37,531 nucleotides of DNA from the NCBI GenBank assembly GCA_021324685.1, contig JAJPIQ010000053.1, forward strand, positions 1-37,531, in the 5' to 3' direction. The notes under the pieces are model-generated. The model was not told the DNA's origin and ran no database searches. It saw only the letters and a list, made by a program, of their open reading frames with translations. Below are positions 1 to 7,354 of this stretch, piece after piece. Position 1 is the first letter of the stretch; every line of letters begins with the position of its first letter. Source of the DNA: Bacteroidota bacterium (GTDB taxonomy: Bacteria; Bacteroidota; Ignavibacteria; Palsa-1295). Both the position numbers and the translations under genes were made by a program.

Positions 1-357
1 CGCCATGTTGTCATGGAAAATGCACGAACGCTGGCCGCCGCCGATGCACTTCGGAGCGGAAATTTCGAGCAGTTGGGAGCCCTCTTTTATGATTCCCATC
101 AATCGCTTAAAATCGATTACGAGGTAAGCGCGCCGGAACTCGATCTGTTAGTGGACGCCTCACGCACCGTTCCGGGGGTGTTCGGGACGCGGATGACGGG
201 CGGCGGATTTGGAGGATGCACCGTGAGTTTCGTTGCACGGGGACGCACCGAAGAATTCTCGGAGCGCATGCAGGCGATGTACCGGTGGAAGGCCGGAAGG
301 GAACTGAAAATTTATAATGTCGATATTGTCGGTGGCGCCGAAGAGGTCCACGAATAA
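1..357 (+). CDS. galK: galactokinase, C-terminal part (5' end outside window)
   Basis: This is the last 118 or so residues of a GHMP-family kinase that phosphorylates galactose to galactose-1-phosphate in the cytoplasm (Leloir pathway). The reading frame is open from base 1, and the first residues (RHVVMENART) match the conserved helix of galactokinases, so the ATG at 13 is internal and not the start. The GHMP motif 3 is seen as RMTGGGFGGC near residue 70 of the fragment, which in the family helps close the active site. The gene ends 41 bases before the NRAMP-like gene, so the two may be co-transcribed. Identification rests on the C-terminal domain only; another sugar GHMP kinase is possible but less likely. 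Confidence 0.88.
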   Translation, partial: RHVVMENARTLAAADALRSGNFEQLGALFYDSHQSLKIDYEVSAPELDLLVDASRTVPGVFGTRMTGGGFGGCTVSFVARGRTEEFSERMQAMYRWKAGRELKIYNVDIVGGAEEVHE

Positions 358-398
358 CCGCCAGAAATTATAGTTCTCCACCACTCTGTTCCCCTTCC

Positions 399-1691
399 AT
401 GATGGACCGCTCTTCATCGCCCCACGTCCCCAATGAACAACAGGAAGAACGTTCGTTCTGGAGTTCGATCGGTCCCGGAATGGTCACGGGCGCCGCAGAC
501 GACGACCCCAGTGGCATTGCAACGTATTCCCAGGCGGGCGCGCAAATCGGGTCTTCCATTCTCTGGACGATGTTGGTCTTGTGGCCGCTGATGAGTGCCC
601 TGCAAATGATCAGTTCCCAGATCGGTCGCGTGACCGGACGCGGACTTGCCGCGAATATGCGAAAATATTATGGCGCCAAAATTACGCTCCCGCTCGTCAT
701 TTTACTCCTGGTTTCGAATATCTTTAATTTAGGAGCGGATATCAGTGCGATGGGCTCTGCCGCGACGCTGGTTATCGGCGGTCCCATGCGGTTTTATGCC
801 GTTGGCTTTACGGCCGTCTCGATCCTCCTTCAAGTGTTTGTTCCCTATCATCGCTATTCCAATATCCTCAAGTGGCTGACGTTCGTCATTCTCGCCTATA
901 TCGGCGTGGTCTTTTTTGTCCGAATTCCGTGGCGGGATGTTGTTTATGGAACATTTCTACCCACGCTCTCCTGGAATACCAACTATGTAACCACGTTCGT
1001 GGCCGTACTGGGGACAACGATCAGTCCCTATCTTTTTTTCTGGCAATCGTCGCAGGAGGTAGAAGAAGTTCGAACGCACCGCCGCGAACACTCCTTACTT
1101 CATCGGCCGGAAGAAGCACCCCGGGTTCTCCGATGGATTCGTCGCGATACGTTGCTCGGCATGGCCGCTTCGAATATCGTGGGGTATTTTATTATCCTTG
1201 CGACGGCGGCGACGCTGCATGCAAAAGGAATTACACAGATCGAAACCGCAGGGCAGGCGGCCGAAGCGCTCCGACCGATCGCCGGCCAGTGGTGCGCACT
1301 GTTGTTTTCAATAGGAATTATTGGGACCGGGCTGCTCGCCGTGCCCGTATTAGCGGGTTCGGCAGCGTTTGCCGTTGGTGAAGCGTTGCATTTCCGCGCG
1401 AGCCTTGAAATGAAGCCGATCAAGGCCTGGCGTTTTTACGGCGTGCTGGTCTTTGCCACGGGGCTGGGAGTGTTGCTCCTCTATCTTCATTTGAATCCGA
1501 TCCGAGCGCTGTACTGGTCGGCCGTCATCAATGGGATCATATCGACTCCGATCATGATCGTGATCATGCACATGGCCTCGCGGCGCCGGATCATGGGGGA
1601 ATTTACGATTTCAAGAACGTGGCGGTGGCTCGGCTGGACCGCAACGGCGTTTATGCTGGCTGCGGTGGTTTTGTTTTTTGCGACGTTGTAG
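399..1691 (+). CDS. NRAMP-related divalent metal transporter
   Basis: A 430-residue polytopic membrane protein with about 11 hydrophobic helices and the NRAMP fold signature in the first helix. There the canonical DPGN is replaced by DDDPSG (residues 34-39). In the sixth helix, where classical Mn/Fe NRAMPs carry M-P-H, this protein has S-P-Y (about residues 209-211), so the soft methionine ligand for Mn/Fe is absent. Such replacements are known in NRAMP-related magnesium transporters and other divergent clades, so the substrate should not be assumed to be Mn or Fe. A charged loop rich in Arg and Glu follows helix 6 (about residues 217-250). No Shine-Dalgarno is seen before the tandem ATG ATG start. 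The 3' end overlaps the convergent mscS-like gene by 41 bases. Confidence 0.85.
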   Translation: MMDRSSSPHVPNEQQEERSFWSSIGPGMVTGAADDDPSGIATYSQAGAQIGSSILWTMLVLWPLMSALQMISSQIGRVTGRGLAANMRKYYGAKITLPLVILLLVSNIFNLGADISAMGSAATLVIGGPMRFYAVGFTAVSILLQVFVPYHRYSNILKWLTFVILAYIGVVFFVRIPWRDVVYGTFLPTLSWNTNYVTTFVAVLGTTISPYLFFWQSSQEVEEVRTHRREHSLLHRPEEAPRVLRWIRRDTLLGMAASNIVGYFIILATAATLHAKGITQIETAGQAAEALRPIAGQWCALLFSIGIIGTGLLAVPVLAGSAAFAVGEALHFRASLEMKPIKAWRFYGVLVFATGLGVLLLYLHLNPIRALYWSAVINGIISTPIMIVIMHMASRRRIMGEFTISRTWRWLGWTATAFMLAAVVLFFATL

Positions 1692-2703
1692 TATCCATTG
1701 TAGCGTCCGCTGTAGCGTCCGTGGTAGTGGGATGCTCGCTTCGATAGATCCGCTCTATGATTTCGTGACGCACATCGTTTTGTTTCGAGAAGTCGGAGAG
1801 TGCGATAGAAAGCTGGAGGGTCACCCCGGTCGTGCTCAGGGCCGTGTACTGGAGTTTTGGTTCACCGGTAACGACCTCCGGCATCTTCGATTTTACTTCC
1901 TGCGCGGCTTCGAGCGCCGTGCGTTCGAAAGCGCGAGCCGGTTTGGTCGCATCGATCGGTAGTTCGATCGTGAGTTCCATCGAGCGATGGGGACGATTGA
2001 AATTGGTGATAATGCTCGTTGAAAATTTCGAGTTGGGAATAATAATAAGCGTTTGGGACGGCGTTTCGAGCGTGGTCACGCGCCAGGCGATGTCCCGAAT
2101 GGTCCCTTCCTGGCCGCTATCGAGCTTCACATAATCTCCGGGATCGATATATTTCGAACTAATGATATAAATGCCTGCAAAAAAGTTACCAAGCGTATCC
2201 TGCAGTGCAAGTGCGACCGCCAGGCCGCCGACCCCGAGCGCCGCGAGCAGGGGGGTGATCGCAATTCCATAGGCATGGAGAATGGCGAGGATCGCCAGGG
2301 CATAAACGATCGCGCGAACGATATTTTCAATGAGCGAAACGGACCGAACCGCGCCCTCGTGCGCGCTCGAAAACGTTCGAATGAAGGCGACGATCGTCCG
2401 CGCGATCAGGACCGCAAAGGCGAGAATGAATAAAGCCGAGATCGTTTGTTCGATCGCCGGCAGTGCACTCGCTTTGAGCGGGAATTCATGGAGTTCTGCT
2501 CGGACGGCCGCCAATCCGAACCAGGTCGTAACAATCCCACTGAATGCTGTTACTAACCGGCGGCCAATCGTCCAGCCTCGGCGTTCGAAAAATTTACTCG
2601 CGACGCCGATAACAACTCGTTCGACGATCAAACCGAGTACGATTGCAGCGGCAACAATTCCCAGCGGTACAGCGAGATCGTTCCAATACGTGTTAATCGA
2701 CAT
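1651..2703 (-). CDS. MscS-family small-conductance mechanosensitive channel
   Basis: A 350-residue inner-membrane channel that would open under membrane tension to release solutes during hypo-osmotic shock. Three or four N-terminal hydrophobic helices are followed by the pore-lining helix, seen as the Gly/Ala-rich LLAALGVGGLAVALALQDT. Then comes the beta domain with the family signature (DYVKLDSGQEGTIRDIAWR, then TLIIIPNSKFSTSIITNF). The C-terminus ends in a low-complexity Thr/Asp/Ala tail encoded by short repeats (TGTAGCGTCCG on the plus strand). This tail overlaps the end of the NRAMP gene. An MscS domain is clear; the physiological role is inferred from the family. A TACAAT element lies upstream but is not a convincing promoter. 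Confidence 0.9.
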   Translation of the reverse strand: MSINTYWNDLAVPLGIVAAAIVLGLIVERVVIGVASKFFERRGWTIGRRLVTAFSGIVTTWFGLAAVRAELHEFPLKASALPAIEQTISALFILAFAVLIARTIVAFIRTFSSAHEGAVRSVSLIENIVRAIVYALAILAILHAYGIAITPLLAALGVGGLAVALALQDTLGNFFAGIYIISSKYIDPGDYVKLDSGQEGTIRDIAWRVTTLETPSQTLIIIPNSKFSTSIITNFNRPHRSMELTIELPIDATKPARAFERTALEAAQEVKSKMPEVVTGEPKLQYTALSTTGVTLQLSIALSDFSKQNDVRHEIIERIYRSEHPTTTDATADATMDTTTSQKTKPPQPA

Positions 2704-2834
2704 CGTTCTAAAAGAAAACTACCTTTCAGTATTGTATCTTAACGGCACTTCCAGCGCGCTGGTTTGCTTTTATTCGCCGAACTTTTCAGCGTTCGACAAA
2801 GGTTCAAACCCCATTATTCACCAGCGAAAGACCT

Positions 2835-3068
2835 ATGATACGTCCTGACTCGTCCCGTGATCGTTATTTCGGAGTCCATAGTGTTATCTTCGAGACAGCG
2901 CATAGCGGACCCGAACTTGCGAGTTGCGTGCCGCAATCTGGTTTAGCGCAGGATCTTGCGCAAGCTCTATTAACCGACCATTTTGATCTTCCCTCCTTCG
3001 AGATGCAGCCGCTCCGCTCGTTTGGCGGTTTTGCGGATGTCGAAGTGATTTCCCTTCGCCGGCCATAA
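2835..3068 (+). CDS. small ORF of unknown function (77 aa), doubtful
   Basis: This ORF sits in a 460-base gap between two genes. No family is recognised, no membrane segment is visible, and there is no good ribosome binding site before the ATG. The support is positional: a strong intrinsic terminator facing the same way begins 33 bases after its stop codon, so something on the plus strand is probably transcribed and ended here. A competing small frame lies on the opposite strand (2970-3071) and its translation looks at least as protein-like. At most one of the two is likely to be real. Confidence 0.3.
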   Translation: MIRPDSSRDRYFGVHSVIFETAHSGPELASCVPQSGLAQDLAQALLTDHFDLPSFEMQPLRSFGGFADVEVISLRRP

Positions 3069-3071
3069 CAC
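2970..3071 (-). CDS. alternative 33-aa basic small ORF, doubtful
   Basis: Read on the minus strand from a GTG, this frame gives a 33-residue basic peptide starting MLWPAKGNHFDIRKTAK and ending GGKIKMVG. Its codons show the G/C-rich third positions of genes in this window, and the Lys/Arg/Glu-rich helix looks like a real polypeptide. No ribosome binding site at normal distance is seen (a purine run AAAAAAGGGG lies about 14-23 bases upstream), and no homolog is recognised. It is antisense to the 77-residue frame. Confidence 0.22.
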   Translation of the reverse strand: MLWPAKGNHFDIRKTAKRAERLHLEGGKIKMVG

Positions 3072-3100
3072 ATCGATTTTGTAATTGCACCCCTTTTTTC

Positions 3101-3136
3101 AAACCAGCCTTTGTCAAAAGGCTGGTTTTTGTTTTA
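3101..3136 (+). terminator. intrinsic terminator
   Basis: A perfect 12-base stem (AAACCAGCCTTT / AAAGGCTGGTTT) with a GTCA loop is followed by TTGTTTT. The opposite direction lacks a U-tract, so it works on plus-strand transcripts. Its T-tract also supplies the -33 box of the dapB promoter, so the two elements are packed together. Confidence 0.85.
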
Positions 3137-3160
3137 AATTCGATCGCGAGCGTATTTTTG
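3128..3160 (+). promoter_or_regulatory. Bacteroidota-type promoter of dapB-dapA, leaderless
   Basis: A TTTG at 3128-3131 and a perfect TAnnTTTG box (TATTTTTG, 3153-3160) are separated by 21 bases, close to the known -33/-7 spacing. The -7 box ends only four bases before the dapB ATG at 3165. The predicted transcript start therefore falls at or next to the start codon, and no Shine-Dalgarno is present. Confidence 0.65.
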
Positions 3161-3164
3161 TAGA

Positions 3165-3905
3165 ATGAAGATCGCGCTGTTGGGCTATGGGAAAATGGGT
3201 CATGAGATCGAATCCGTTGCATTGGACGCAGGGCATACGATCGTTGGCGCATTCGATATCAACCAACGCGCGACACTCGATGCCTTGCGCGAATCGGGTG
3301 CGGTTGTCGCCATCGATTTCAGTCAGGCGAGCGCCGTCGAAACGAACGTACGCCTGTGTGGTAAGGCGGGCATTCCCATTGTGATCGGAACGACCGGCTG
3401 GGACGCATCGCAGGAAAAGGTACGCCGGATGGTGAGCGAAGCAGGCATTGGCTGCGTGGCCGGATCGAATTTTTCGATCGGAGTGAATCTCTTTCTGCAG
3501 ATCGTACGCTCGGCTTCGCGATTGCTCAGCACCGCCGGATACGATGCCTATATCCTGGAAGCACATCATCGTGGCAAAAAAGATTTTCCGAGCGGAACGG
3601 CATTGCGTTTAAGCGAAGCAGTGCTCTCCGGGCTCAAATCGAAATCGAAAACCGCGAGCGAACTTCGGCCGGGGGAATCGATTCCCAAGGATACTCTGCT
3701 CATCAGCTCCATTCGCGCGGGCGCGATCACGGGAACCCATACGGTCGGGTTCGAATCGGAAGACGATGCGATCGAATTAACGCATCGAGCCCGCAGCCGG
3801 CGTGGGTTCGCCACCGGTGCGGTCGATTCGGCGGAATGGATCGTCGGCCGAAAGGGATATTACCGGTTCGAGGAACACATTGCGGAAATTCTGGAAAGAA
3901 CCTAA
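3165..3905 (+). CDS. dapB: 4-hydroxy-tetrahydrodipicolinate reductase
   Basis: A 246-residue cytoplasmic enzyme that reduces hydroxy-tetrahydrodipicolinate with NAD(P)H in the diaminopimelate/lysine pathway. The N-terminal Rossmann motif is ALLGYGKMG (residues 4-12). The family signature EAHHRGKKDFPSGTAL contains the catalytic histidine (H134) and the substrate-binding lysine (K138). The length is slightly shorter than the E. coli protein, as in many Bacteroidota. It starts immediately after a TAnnTTTG promoter, suggesting leaderless translation, and is followed 11 bases later by dapA, forming a two-gene operon for consecutive steps in reverse order. Confidence 0.95.
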   Translation: MKIALLGYGKMGHEIESVALDAGHTIVGAFDINQRATLDALRESGAVVAIDFSQASAVETNVRLCGKAGIPIVIGTTGWDASQEKVRRMVSEAGIGCVAGSNFSIGVNLFLQIVRSASRLLSTAGYDAYILEAHHRGKKDFPSGTALRLSEAVLSGLKSKSKTASELRPGESIPKDTLLISSIRAGAITGTHTVGFESEDDAIELTHRARSRRGFATGAVDSAEWIVGRKGYYRFEEHIAEILERT

Positions 3906-3916
3906 AAATTACGACC

Positions 3917-4816
3917 ATGCATAAACTACTTCGCGGAACGGGGACCGCCCTGGCAACGCCCTTCCATGCCGACGGAACGATCGACTTCGAATCGTTTGCG
4001 CGGCTGATCGATTATCAGTTGGAGGGTGGCGTCGAGATGCTCGTCCCGCTCGGCTCGACGGGTGAAAACCCGACCATTACACGGACGGAACGCACCGAAA
4101 TATTTCGATGGATCGTTGAATACGTCAATCGCCGCGCGATCGTTATTGCGGGAACCGGAACGAACGATACAAGGAGTTCGATCGAGTATACCGAGGAAGC
4201 CATGGCGCTGGGTGCCGATGCGGCGCTCATTGTTACGCCGTATTATAATAAACCGACCCCTCATGGCCTTTTCGAACACTTCCGCGCTGTGGCCGATGTC
4301 GGGTTACCGGTGGTCATGTATAACGTGCCCGGGCGCACCGGGCTTAATATGACAGCGGAGACGACGTTGCGATGTGCCGAGATCGAAAACATTGTGGCGA
4401 TCAAGGAAGCCAGTGCCGATTTCTCGCAGTGCATGGAAATTATTCGTAACGCCCCGGCGGGGTTCAACCTGCTTTCGGGCGAAGACAACATTACCGTGCC
4501 ACTGATTTCCGTCGGTGCGAAAGGTGTCGTGAGTGTGGCCGCGAATGTCGTCCCCACCGAATTTTCGCGGATGGTGCGCTTTGCGTTGGAAGGAAAATTC
4601 GAGGAAGCGCGTGCGCTCCATTACGAGTTGCTCGATCTCATGAGGGTAAATTTTATCGAATCCAATCCGGGTCCCGTCAAAGCGGCGCTTGCAATGCGTG
4701 GAATCATTCAGGAATACCTGCGGCTGCCGCTGGTGCCAGTGAAAGCGGAAAGCCGAAAAAAGATACGGGAGGTATTGGAGCGGTTAGACAGTATCTTTAT
4801 CGAAGAGATGGCGTAA
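3917..4816 (+). CDS. dapA: 4-hydroxy-tetrahydrodipicolinate synthase
   Basis: A 299-residue TIM-barrel lyase that condenses pyruvate with aspartate semialdehyde, the first committed step to diaminopimelate and lysine. The Schiff-base lysine is K163 in VAIKEAS, the catalytic tyrosine is Y135 in MYNVPGRTG, and the PLGSTGE loop (about residues 44-50) binds pyruvate. An ATG 81 bases upstream in the same frame would overlap dapB and add a tail unlike the family, so the start at 3917 (MHKLLRGTGTALATPF) is chosen. It is co-transcribed with dapB and convergent with the GlmU-like gene, with 16 bases between them. Confidence 0.95.
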   Translation: MHKLLRGTGTALATPFHADGTIDFESFARLIDYQLEGGVEMLVPLGSTGENPTITRTERTEIFRWIVEYVNRRAIVIAGTGTNDTRSSIEYTEEAMALGADAALIVTPYYNKPTPHGLFEHFRAVADVGLPVVMYNVPGRTGLNMTAETTLRCAEIENIVAIKEASADFSQCMEIIRNAPAGFNLLSGEDNITVPLISVGAKGVVSVAANVVPTEFSRMVRFALEGKFEEARALHYELLDLMRVNFIESNPGPVKAALAMRGIIQEYLRLPLVPVKAESRKKIREVLERLDSIFIEEMA

Positions 4817-4832
4817 GAACGTTCACGGCCGT

Positions 4833-6017
4833 TCACACACGGATGGTCTGCGTTTTACGATAGAGTTGCATGAGTAGCGCTTTTTCTTCTTCTGTCAGTT
4901 CAATATTCCGTCGCTGCATCACGGCTCGTGCAACCTGAACCGCTTTTTCGAAGCGGTAATTCGTCATGTCCTGCGCTCCGCCCCAGGAAAAACTTGGGAT
5001 CCATTTGGGAGGAAATCCGGAACCGAATATATTACAGCTGACACCAACTACCGTTCCCGTATTGAACTGCGTCCCGATCGCCGATTTGGAATGGTCTCCC
5101 ATAAGGAGTCCAACGAACATCGAGTTTGTCTGGAACTCTTCGCCTTCGATCGTCACTCGGACCGGCGAGTAATCGTTCTTGAGGTCGCTGGTATTCGTTC
5201 CAGCGCCGAGATTCACCCATTCGCCTACAACGCTATGGCCGAGATATCCATCGTGCTGCTTATTGGAGTAGCCCTGCACGATCGAGTTTTCGACCTCGCC
5301 CCCAATTTTGGAGACGGGCCCGATCGAAGTCCCGCCGTAGATTTTCGCTCCAATTTTTATCATCGACTGTTTACCGATATACGCCGGGCCGATGATCGTC
5401 GCCTGGGGCATGATATGGGCCGCCTCGTCGATAATGATCTCGCCAAGGGAACAATCGAGTACGACGCCCGCATCAATTCGTACGTTGGGATGGACGAGGA
5501 GATTTTCCGGTTTAAGGATCGTGCAGTTTGGGAACTTCGGGTGTTCGACGGTGCGCGCCGTCATCGGCCAGAGCTCGGCATCGAGCGTTAAGGCCATGGC
5601 ATTGGCATGGACGATCTCCCACAACGCTGTCGGGGCGTCCTCCCGGATCGCTTCCGGAGGCTCGATGACCTCACCAGTCATCAGCCGTTCCGAGATGTCC
5701 GGGGGCAATTCCGGATACACATGCCAGTGATTATTGGGATTGAAGGCGAGGGCTTCGCGTGCATTGAGAAGCAGCGTGCTACCGGCGGGAACTTGATTTA
5801 CGGGTAGTCCATACCGGGCCGCGATGACGGCCTGTAATTCCGGACGAGCGTGAAGATGGATGCGAGCCTCGCCAAAGACGGCTCGAATGCGTTCTATGGC
5901 CGTAAATGCTCCGGACCGGAGTTCGGTGACCGACCGCGTATAGCACAAGGGGAGGAACTTCCTGCTCCGTGCAAGCGCATCCTCATAGATCAGGACGTTG
6001 GTGAACGCATTAGCCAC
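4833..6017 (-). CDS. alternative bacterial GlmU-like sugar-1-phosphate nucleotidylyltransferase
   Basis: This protein resembles the alternative GlmU family of Bacteroidota, proposed to act as N-acetylglucosamine-1-phosphate uridyltransferase and glucosamine-1-phosphate acetyltransferase for peptidoglycan and LPS precursors. The N-terminal part (IYEDALARSRKFLPLCYTR) matches the divergent nucleotidyltransferase domain. The second half is a left-handed beta helix of hexapeptide repeats (for example IIGPAYIGKQSMIKIGAKIY) with a GAGTNTSDLKNDY stretch typical of acyltransferases. A longer frame begins with ATG at 6104, but that codon lies inside the rpmE terminator hairpin and the extra 29 residues do not fit the family, so the GTG at 6017 (394 residues) is preferred. 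No Shine-Dalgarno is visible. The exact substrate is not proven. Confidence 0.8.
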   Translation of the reverse strand: MANAFTNVLIYEDALARSRKFLPLCYTRSVTELRSGAFTAIERIRAVFGEARIHLHARPELQAVIAARYGLPVNQVPAGSTLLLNAREALAFNPNNHWHVYPELPPDISERLMTGEVIEPPEAIREDAPTALWEIVHANAMALTLDAELWPMTARTVEHPKFPNCTILKPENLLVHPNVRIDAGVVLDCSLGEIIIDEAAHIMPQATIIGPAYIGKQSMIKIGAKIYGGTSIGPVSKIGGEVENSIVQGYSNKQHDGYLGHSVVGEWVNLGAGTNTSDLKNDYSPVRVTIEGEEFQTNSMFVGLLMGDHSKSAIGTQFNTGTVVGVSCNIFGSGFPPKWIPSFSWGGAQDMTNYRFEKAVQVARAVMQRRNIELTEEEKALLMQLYRKTQTIRV

Positions 6018-6074
6018 GCTGCGATGATAGAATGAAGTCGAATTAAGAATATTTCCCCGGTAAAAATTCCTTCT

Positions 6075-6105
6075 GAAACGAAAATGGGGACGTAGCGTCC
6101 CCATT
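6075..6105 (-). terminator. probable intrinsic terminator of rpmE
   Basis: A 10-base perfect inverted repeat (AATGGGGACG / CGTCCCCATT, 6083-6092 and 6096-6105) with a three-base loop is followed, on the minus strand, by TTCGTTT. The U-tract is short and interrupted, so some read-through into the GlmU-like gene is possible. Confidence 0.55.
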
Positions 6106-6131
6106 CGTAATTCCTCGTTTGAAATTCGTAA

Positions 6132-6380
<249 letters not shown>

Positions 6381-6449
6381 GTTTTTCTCCTTTTGGCGGA
6401 CGATCGGTCATCGCGATGACTCTCTCATCGGAGATGACTGCTCATCCGC
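6381..6449 (-). promoter_or_regulatory. candidate structured leader of rpmE
   Basis: This 5' leader is dense with complementary segments. They are a perfect 14-base palindrome GTCATCGCGATGAC (6407-6420), GATGACTCTCTCATC (6415-6429) and GATGACTGCTCATC (6433-6446), all enclosed by a five-base stem GCGGA/TCCGC (6396-6400 with 6445-6449) close to the Shine-Dalgarno. The repeats overlap, so alternative folds compete. L31 leaders with autoregulatory roles are known in other phyla; function here is inference. Confidence 0.45.
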
Positions 6450-6519
6450 TCGGCGCTGACGGATTTGGCCGTACGCCTGTGTTTTTGTAATTGGACGGGC
6501 GCTAACAGCGCCTATAGTT

Positions 6520-7284
6520 CTAACGTTTCGCAGTTCCATGCCCGAGGTTGTATCTGAGAAATGCGTCATAAATCTCCCTCAGTTTTGGGTCCAGCGATTT
6601 TAACGCTTTGCGGTGCTTTTCGATCGTTTTAAGGTCTTTTCGCTGGATTGGTCCTGTAAGCACGGAATGGCTTGCATTCGCAAGCGCATTGTCGAGCGCC
6701 TTTTCGGACAGCGGCCGCAGGGCAGTTTTTATTCGCTTGGGGTTCTGGCCAAGCGCTGTACTGATTTCTTCCACCGCGGAGAAAAGGATCGTTATAAAAT
6801 TTGCACTGAAAACGGTCATCGCATGATACAGGGGAAGGTCTTCTGGCTCAAGCGGGATCGTTGATTTTCCGCTGATTTCCGCTACAAAACGACGAGCCCA
6901 GTGTTGGGCTACCGTGCTTTTGGAGCAAGCCATCCAGAAAATCCCACGGAGGAGTTGCGGATCGGCCTTTGCAAAGGACTGGATCGGATGAAGCGTGAGC
7001 CGGTCCATACCCGATCTTTCGGGCAAAATGGTGGGCGGAAGCGACCCTGCAAGGTGGACTAAAATATGTGGCGGCTTTAATGCCGAAGCGAGCGCCTTTT
7101 TTGCCACAAGTTCGATGGCATCGTCTTTTGTCGCGATAATCACGACGTCCGATTGGATAACGGGAAATCGCTCCGAGCGGGCCGAAATAATGCCCGAGAA
7201 TTTATATCGCCCGCCCGCCCGAATGGCTTCGGCAAGCGACGAGCCGGTCTTACTTTTTCCTATAATGAGAATAGATTCGGCCAT
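6520..7284 (-). CDS. DUF2520/Rossmann-like domain protein
   Basis: A 254-residue cytoplasmic protein resembling the two-domain dehydrogenases (Rossmann-like N-terminus plus DUF2520) often annotated as F420-dependent or pyrroline-carboxylate-reductase-like. The nucleotide loop reads IIGKSKTGSSLA instead of GxGxxG, so cofactor binding may differ. Conserved family stretches LHPIQSFA and LPLYHAMTVFSANF are present in order, the second in the helical C-terminal domain. The biochemical role is unknown. It lies upstream of rpmE on the same strand and is divergent from the T9SS cargo gene. Confidence 0.75.
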   Translation of the reverse strand: MAESILIIGKSKTGSSLAEAIRAGGRYKFSGIISARSERFPVIQSDVVIIATKDDAIELVAKKALASALKPPHILVHLAGSLPPTILPERSGMDRLTLHPIQSFAKADPQLLRGIFWMACSKSTVAQHWARRFVAEISGKSTIPLEPEDLPLYHAMTVFSANFITILFSAVEEISTALGQNPKRIKTALRPLSEKALDNALANASHSVLTGPIQRKDLKTIEKHRKALKSLDPKLREIYDAFLRYNLGHGTAKR

Positions 7285-7354
7285 ATTCCGGTTTTAGAAC
7301 AGCTTCCGAGTGTGATTATCGCCTTTAAGAAGCGTTCTTTTTCCAAAAAAGACT

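Noticed and set aside
1678-1730. Short TGTAGCGTCCG repeats as a regulatory array.
   Set aside because: They encode the Thr/Asp/Ala low-complexity tail of the MscS-like protein and are explained by it.
5091-5591. A 166-codon plus-strand frame inside the GlmU-like gene.
   Set aside because: Shadow of a beta-helix coding region; no ribosome binding site or domain.
6018-6104. N-terminal extension of the GlmU-like protein starting at ATG 6104.
   Set aside because: The codon lies inside the rpmE terminator hairpin and the extra 29 residues do not resemble the family.
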